Translations under genes and position numbers: made by a program
Notes under the pieces: generated by a model
Told to the model about the DNA's origin: nothing
The model's database searches: none
The model's input: the letters and a program-made list of their open reading frames with translations, nothing else
Shown: positions 59,984 through 64,000 of the stretch, one piece after another
Layout: each line of letters begins with the position of its first letter
How positions within the stretch are numbered: position 1 is the stretch's first letter
Assembly (NCBI RefSeq): GCF_000091305.1
Contig: NC_013929.1
Location: forward strand, 7,378,001-7,442,000
Source of the DNA: Streptomyces scabiei 87.22
Lineage (GTDB): Bacteria; Actinomycetota; Actinomycetes; Streptomycetales; Streptomycetaceae
Length of the DNA: 64,000 nucleotides
Direction of reading: 5' to 3'

Positions 59984-60670
59984 ATGACGATCCGTGTCCT
60001 GCTCGCCGACGACCAGGCCCTGCTGCGCAGCGCCTTCCGGGTGCTCGTCGACTCGGAGCCGGACATGGAGGTCGTGGGGGAGGCGTCGGACGGGGCGGAG
60101 GCGGTGCGCCTCGCGAAGGAGGAGCGGGCGGACGTCGTGCTGATGGACATCCGGATGCCGGGCACCGACGGACTGGCCGCCACCCGCCTGATCAGCGCCG
60201 ATCCGACGCTCACCCGGGTACGTGTCGTCATCCTCACCACCTTCGAGGTCGACGACTACGTCGTGCAGTCGCTGCGCGCCGGTGCCTCCGGCTTCCTCGG
60301 CAAGGGCGCCGAGCCGGAGGAGCTGCTGAACGCGATCCGGGTCGCCGCCGGCGGCGACGCCCTGCTGTCGCCGACCGCGACCAAGGGCCTGATCGCCCGT
60401 TTCCTCGCCCAGCCGGACGACTCGGCCGACGGCGACCGGGGCGCCGCCCGCTCCGAGCGCCTCGCCACGCTGACCGGCCGCGAGCGCGAGGTGCTCGTGC
60501 AGGTGGCGGGCGGGCTCTCCAACGACGAGATCGCCGAGCGGCTGGAGGTCAGCCCGCTGACCGTGAAGACGCACGTCAACCGGGGCATGGCCAAGCTGGG
60601 CGCCCGCGACCGGGCCCAGCTGGTGGTCTTCGCGTACGAGTCGGGCCTGGTACGACCGAAGGTGGACTGA
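59984..60670 (+). CDS. NarL/LuxR-type response regulator
   Basis: 228 residues. Receiver domain with phospho-acceptor D55 (VVLMDIRMPG), acidic pair DD9-10 in LLADDQ, Thr in ILTTFE and K107 (GFLGKGAEPEE), all intact. The LuxR C-terminal domain (about 155-220) has LTGREREVLVQVAGGLSNDE and VSPLTVKTHVNRGMAKLGAR. ATG 22 bases after the kinase stop with GGGGGA upstream, so co-transcribed. Together with the upstream kinase it forms a two-component system beside pspA/pspAA; target genes unknown, though envelope stress is a reasonable guess from context. Confidence 0.92.
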   Translation: MTIRVLLADDQALLRSAFRVLVDSEPDMEVVGEASDGAEAVRLAKEERADVVLMDIRMPGTDGLAATRLISADPTLTRVRVVILTTFEVDDYVVQSLRAGASGFLGKGAEPEELLNAIRVAAGGDALLSPTATKGLIARFLAQPDDSADGDRGAARSERLATLTGREREVLVQVAGGLSNDEIAERLEVSPLTVKTHVNRGMAKLGARDRAQLVVFAYESGLVRPKVD

Positions 60671-60682
60671 GAGCGCCCGGGA

Positions 60683-60700
60683 CTACTCCACCCGGAGTAG
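60683..60700 (+). terminator. Hairpin after the response regulator
   Basis: CTACTCC and GGAGTAG pair around an ACCC loop, 12 bases past the stop codon. Short, so modest confidence. Confidence 0.5.
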
Positions 60701-60766
60701 GCGCGGCGTAAGGAAATGGCCCTGCGGAGCGAGGGAGAGGGGCACTCCCATGGCCCAGGGTATGAG

Positions 60767-60778
60767 GTGAGCGCTCAC
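60767..60778 (+). promoter_or_regulatory. Candidate operator upstream of the RND efflux gene
   Basis: GTGAGCGCTCAC is a perfect 12-base palindrome, 93 bases before the efflux ATG, in the 200-base gap. It resembles sites of TetR-type repressors that often control efflux pumps; no such gene is adjacent within the window. Confidence 0.5.
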
Positions 60779-60871
60779 ACTCGCTTCACACGGGCGACAC
60801 ATGGGGGACCCAGCCGCATGTGGCACGGGCGTTCGTCCTCCGCTCACGCCACGGAAGAGAGACCCTGACCC

Positions 60872-63800
60872 ATGTCCTGGCTGTCCCGGTTCAGCCTCGC
60901 ACAACGGGCCCTCGTCGGTCTGATGTCGATCATCGCGCTCGTCTTCGGGGCGATCGCGATACCCCAGCTCAAGCAGCAGCTGCTGCCCACCATCGAACTG
61001 CCCGTGGTGTCCGTGCTGGCGCCCTATCAGGGCGCGTCACCGGACGTGGTCGAGAAGCAGGTCGTCGAGCCGATCGAGGACAGCCTCGAAGCCGTCGGCG
61101 GCATCACGGGCGTCACCTCCACCGCCAGTGAGGGCAACGCCCTGATCATGGCGTCCTTCGACTACGGCCCCGGCACCGAGCAGCTCGTCGCCGACGTCCA
61201 GCAGGCCGTCAACCGGGTCCGGGCGCAGCTGCCGGACGACGTGGACCCGCAGGTGATCGCGGGCTCGACGGACGACATACCGACCGTCGTCCTCGCCGTC
61301 TCCTCCGGCGAGGACCAGCAGGCCCTCGCCGACCGGCTCGACCGGACGGTCGTGCCCACGCTGAAGGACATCGACGGCGTCGGCCAGGTCACCGTGGACG
61401 GCGTGCGGGACGTCCAGGTCACCGTCACCCCCGACGAGGCGAAGCTGGCGAAGGCGGGCCTGACCACGATGGCCCTCTCGCAGGCCCTCCAGGCCGGCGG
61501 CGTCACCGTCCCCGCGGGCTCCTTCGACGAGGACGGCGCCAACCGCACCGTCCAGGTCGGCGGCGGCTACACCTCGCTGGAACAGATCGAGAACCTGCGG
61601 GTGCGCGGCGAGGGCGCCAAGAAGCCCGTCCGTCTCGCCGATGTCGCGAAGGTCGAGGAGAAGCAGGCCAGGGCCGACTCCCTCACCCGCACCAACGGCG
61701 AGCCGAGCCTCGCCGTGATGGTCACCATGGACCGGAACGGCAGCGCGGTGGCCATCTCCGAGGCCGTCGAGGACAAGCTGGCGGACATGCGCCGCGACCT
61801 GGGCTCCGGCGCCGACGTCACCGTGGTCAGCGACCAGGGCCCGGCGGTCTCCAAGTCCATCGACGGTCTGACCACCGAGGGTGCCCTCGGTCTGCTCTTC
61901 GCGGTCCTGGTCATCCTGGTCTTCCTGGCGTCGATCCGCTCGACCCTCGTCACCGCGGTCTCCATCCCGCTGTCGGTGGTCCTGGCGCTGATCGTGCTGT
62001 GGACCCGCGACCTCTCCCTCAACATGCTCACCCTCGGCGCGCTGACCATCGCCATCGGCCGGGTCGTCGACGACTCGATCGTGGTGCTGGAGAACATCAA
62101 GCGTCACCTCGGCTACGGCGAGGAGCGCGAGGAGGCCATCCTCAAGGCGGTCCGCGAGGTCGCCGGCGCGGTCACCTCCTCCACCCTGACCACCGTCGCG
62201 GTCTTCCTGCCGATCGGCCTGACCGGCGGCATGGTGGGCGAACTGTTCGGCAGCTTCTCGCTGACCGTGACGGCGGCCCTGCTGGCCTCTCTCGTGGTCT
62301 CGCTGACCGTGGTCCCGGTCCTGTCGTTCTGGTTCCTGCGCGCCCCGAAGGGCACGCCCGAGGACGCCGACGAGGCGCGCCGCAAGGCCGAGGAGAAGGA
62401 GGCGAAGAGCCGCCTCCAGCGCTTCTACGTCCCCGTCCTGCGCTTCGCCACCCGCCGCCGGCTGACCAGCCTGGCCATCGCGGCCGTCGTCCTGGTCGGC
62501 ACGTTCGGCATGGCCCCGCTGCTGAAGACGAACTTCTTCGACCCGGGCGACCAGGAGGTCCTCAGCCTCAAGCAGGAACTGAAGCCCGGCACCAGCCTCG
62601 CGGCGACCGACGCGCAGACCAAGAAGGTCGAGAAGCTGCTCGCCGGCACCGAGGGCGTCAAGGACTACCAGGTCACCATCGGCTCCTCCGGCTTCCTGGC
62701 CGCGTTCGGCGGTGGCACCGACACCAACCAGGCCTCGTACAGCGTCATGCTGGACGACTCGGCCACGGCCTCGGACGTCCAGGACACCATCGAGAAGGGC
62801 CTCGCCGGGCTCTCCGGGATCGGTACGACGACCGTCGCGGTCGGCGACGCCTTCGGCAGCCAGGACCTGAGCGTGGTCGTGAAGGCCGCCGACGCGGACG
62901 TCCTGCGCAAGGCCGCCGGGCAGGTCCGTGACGCCGTCTCGACGATGGACAACGTCACGGACGTCACCAGCGACCTCTCCCAGAGCGTCCCCCGGATCTC
63001 GGTGAAGGCCACCGACAAGGCGGCCGCGGCCGGCTTCGACGACCAGAGTCTCGGCGCGGCCGTCTCCCAGGCGGTGCGCGGGACGACGAGCGGCCGGGCC
63101 GTCCTCGGCGACACCGAGCGGGACATCGTCATCACGTCGGCGAAGCCCGCCCGGACGCTGAAGGAGCTGCGGGACCTGCGCCTCGGCGCGGTGACGCTCG
63201 GCGACATCGCGGACGTCGAGCTGGTGGACGGCCCGGTGGCCATGACCCGGATCGACGGCCGGCGGGCCGCGACGATCACGGCGAAGCCCAAGGGCGACAA
63301 CACCGGCGCGGTCAGCGCCGACCTCACCGCCAAGCTGAACGCGCTGAAGCTGCCCGAGGGCGCCACCGCCTCCATCGGCGGCGTCTCCGAGGACCAGGAC
63401 GAGGCGTTCGCCTCGCTCGGCCTCGCGATGCTCGCGGCGATCGCGATCGTCTTCATGCTGCTGGTCGCGACCTTCCGGTCCCTGGTCCAGCCGCTGATCC
63501 TGCTGGTCTCCATCCCGTTCGCGGCCACCGGCGCCATCGGCCTGCTGATCGTCACCGGCACGCCCCTGGGTGTCCCCGCGATGATCGGCATGCTGATGCT
63601 GATCGGCATCGTGGTGACCAACGCGATCGTGCTGATCGACCTGATCAACCAGTACCGCCGCCAGGGCTACGGCACCGTCGAGGCGGTCGTCGAGGGCGGC
63701 CGCCACCGCCTCCGTCCGATCCTGATGACGGCACTGGCGACGATCTTCGCGCTGCTGCCCATGGCGCTCGGCGTCACGGGCGAGGGCGGCTTCATCGCGC

Positions 63801-64000
63801 AGCCGCTGGCCGTGGTCGTGATCGGCGGTCTGGTCACCTCGACGCTGCTGACGCTCCTGCTGGTCCCGACCCTCTACACGATGATCGAGATCCGCAAGGA
63901 GCGCCGGGCGAAGAAGAAGGCCCTGAAGCGGGCGGGCAAGGAGTCCGGTCCGGCGACGGCGGAGGCCGGCGCGGAGGCGCCGGAGCCCGCGGAGGTCTGA
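60872..64000 (+). CDS. RND (AcrB-type, HAE1) efflux transporter
   Basis: 1042 residues; the stop codon is exactly the last base triplet of the window, so it is complete. Topology is typical: one transmembrane helix at the start (LMSIIALVFGAIAIPQLKQQ), a large extracytoplasmic loop, helices 2-6 with the proton-relay Asp pair D400-D401 (IGRVVDDSIVVLEN), a second loop and six more helices ending in a basic, Ala/Glu tail. AcrB landmarks: PTIELPVVSVLAPYQGASPD, DVDPQVIAGSTDD, LLFAVLVILVFLASIRSTLV and ETVHA-like VVEGGRHRLRPILMTALATI. A periplasmic-adaptor gene or TolC is not present, as in other Gram-positives. Substrate unknown; a palindrome in the leader suggests repression. Confidence 0.93.
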   Translation: MSWLSRFSLAQRALVGLMSIIALVFGAIAIPQLKQQLLPTIELPVVSVLAPYQGASPDVVEKQVVEPIEDSLEAVGGITGVTSTASEGNALIMASFDYGPGTEQLVADVQQAVNRVRAQLPDDVDPQVIAGSTDDIPTVVLAVSSGEDQQALADRLDRTVVPTLKDIDGVGQVTVDGVRDVQVTVTPDEAKLAKAGLTTMALSQALQAGGVTVPAGSFDEDGANRTVQVGGGYTSLEQIENLRVRGEGAKKPVRLADVAKVEEKQARADSLTRTNGEPSLAVMVTMDRNGSAVAISEAVEDKLADMRRDLGSGADVTVVSDQGPAVSKSIDGLTTEGALGLLFAVLVILVFLASIRSTLVTAVSIPLSVVLALIVLWTRDLSLNMLTLGALTIAIGRVVDDSIVVLENIKRHLGYGEEREEAILKAVREVAGAVTSSTLTTVAVFLPIGLTGGMVGELFGSFSLTVTAALLASLVVSLTVVPVLSFWFLRAPKGTPEDADEARRKAEEKEAKSRLQRFYVPVLRFATRRRLTSLAIAAVVLVGTFGMAPLLKTNFFDPGDQEVLSLKQELKPGTSLAATDAQTKKVEKLLAGTEGVKDYQVTIGSSGFLAAFGGGTDTNQASYSVMLDDSATASDVQDTIEKGLAGLSGIGTTTVAVGDAFGSQDLSVVVKAADADVLRKAAGQVRDAVSTMDNVTDVTSDLSQSVPRISVKATDKAAAAGFDDQSLGAAVSQAVRGTTSGRAVLGDTERDIVITSAKPARTLKELRDLRLGAVTLGDIADVELVDGPVAMTRIDGRRAATITAKPKGDNTGAVSADLTAKLNALKLPEGATASIGGVSEDQDEAFASLGLAMLAAIAIVFMLLVATFRSLVQPLILLVSIPFAATGAIGLLIVTGTPLGVPAMIGMLMLIGIVVTNAIVLIDLINQYRRQGYGTVEAVVEGGRHRLRPILMTALATIFALLPMALGVTGEGGFIAQPLAVVVIGGLVTSTLLTLLLVPTLYTMIEIRKERRAKKKALKRAGKESGPATAEAGAEAPEPAEV

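Noticed and set aside
61037..63706. An 889-codon open frame antisense to the RND pump
   Set aside because: Same reason: complementary-strand artefact with low-complexity composition and no family features.

Overview
The window is high-GC actinobacterial DNA and reads as ordinary Streptomyces core chromosome. Supporting this are strong GC bias at third codon positions, GTG starts, leaderless-looking genes, paired type I and type II glutamine synthetases, a homodimeric pyruvate dehydrogenase E1, MarP and PspA/PspAA. From memory the gene order follows S. coelicolor from about SCO2227 down to SCO2164; I could not check this. I see no tRNA, rRNA, CRISPR array, insertion sequence, integrase or phage block. 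I also see no gene cluster that looks like an undescribed multi-gene system.

Layout. 1-6050: secreted starch breakdown (3' end of an alpha-amylase, then a very large double-catalytic amylopullulanase behind a MalR-like promoter). 6075-14797: signalling and envelope genes (receiver-PP2C phosphatase, CHMI isomerase, TetR regulator, a membrane protein with a degenerate sigma-like N terminus, a lipoprotein, a DUF1996 secreted protein, an SDR enzyme). 14859-24712: nitrogen block (GlnRII-like regulator preceded by a 51-residue small ORF, glnII, glnA) mixed with small conserved genes; glnII and glnA both carry GlnR-type operators. 24909-28925: RDD and DUF4191 proteins, then lipA and lipB. 29329-38538: NsdA-like regulator, FAD oxidoreductase, TIGR01777 SDR, GNAT, MarP protease, PGRP amidase, DUF4240, WYL regulator. 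38716-47844: aceE, its neighbouring GntR regulator, the E2 (two lipoyl domains), lipoamide dehydrogenase, and leucyl aminopeptidase. LipA and LipB make the lipoyl cofactor that the E2 uses. 48217-55090: GH114 lipoprotein, and cobalamin lower-ligand genes cobS, cobT and an MBL-CobU fusion interleaved with membrane proteins. 55218-64000: small conserved protein, methyltransferase, DUF3043, pspA-pspAA with a histidine kinase and response regulator, and a complete RND efflux pump ending on the last base.

The most striking structure outside the genes is a nine-copy family of long intergenic inverted repeats. The two arms differ in a fixed way, so the element has a direction. In eight copies the same arm lies nearest the stop codon of the gene it follows, which suggests a directional 3' end element rather than random repeat scatter. 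Other points of interest are the leader-peptide candidate upstream of the GlnRII-like gene, an apparent CTG start codon coupled through CTGA, several very strong hairpins, and catalytic-site losses in three recognisable families.
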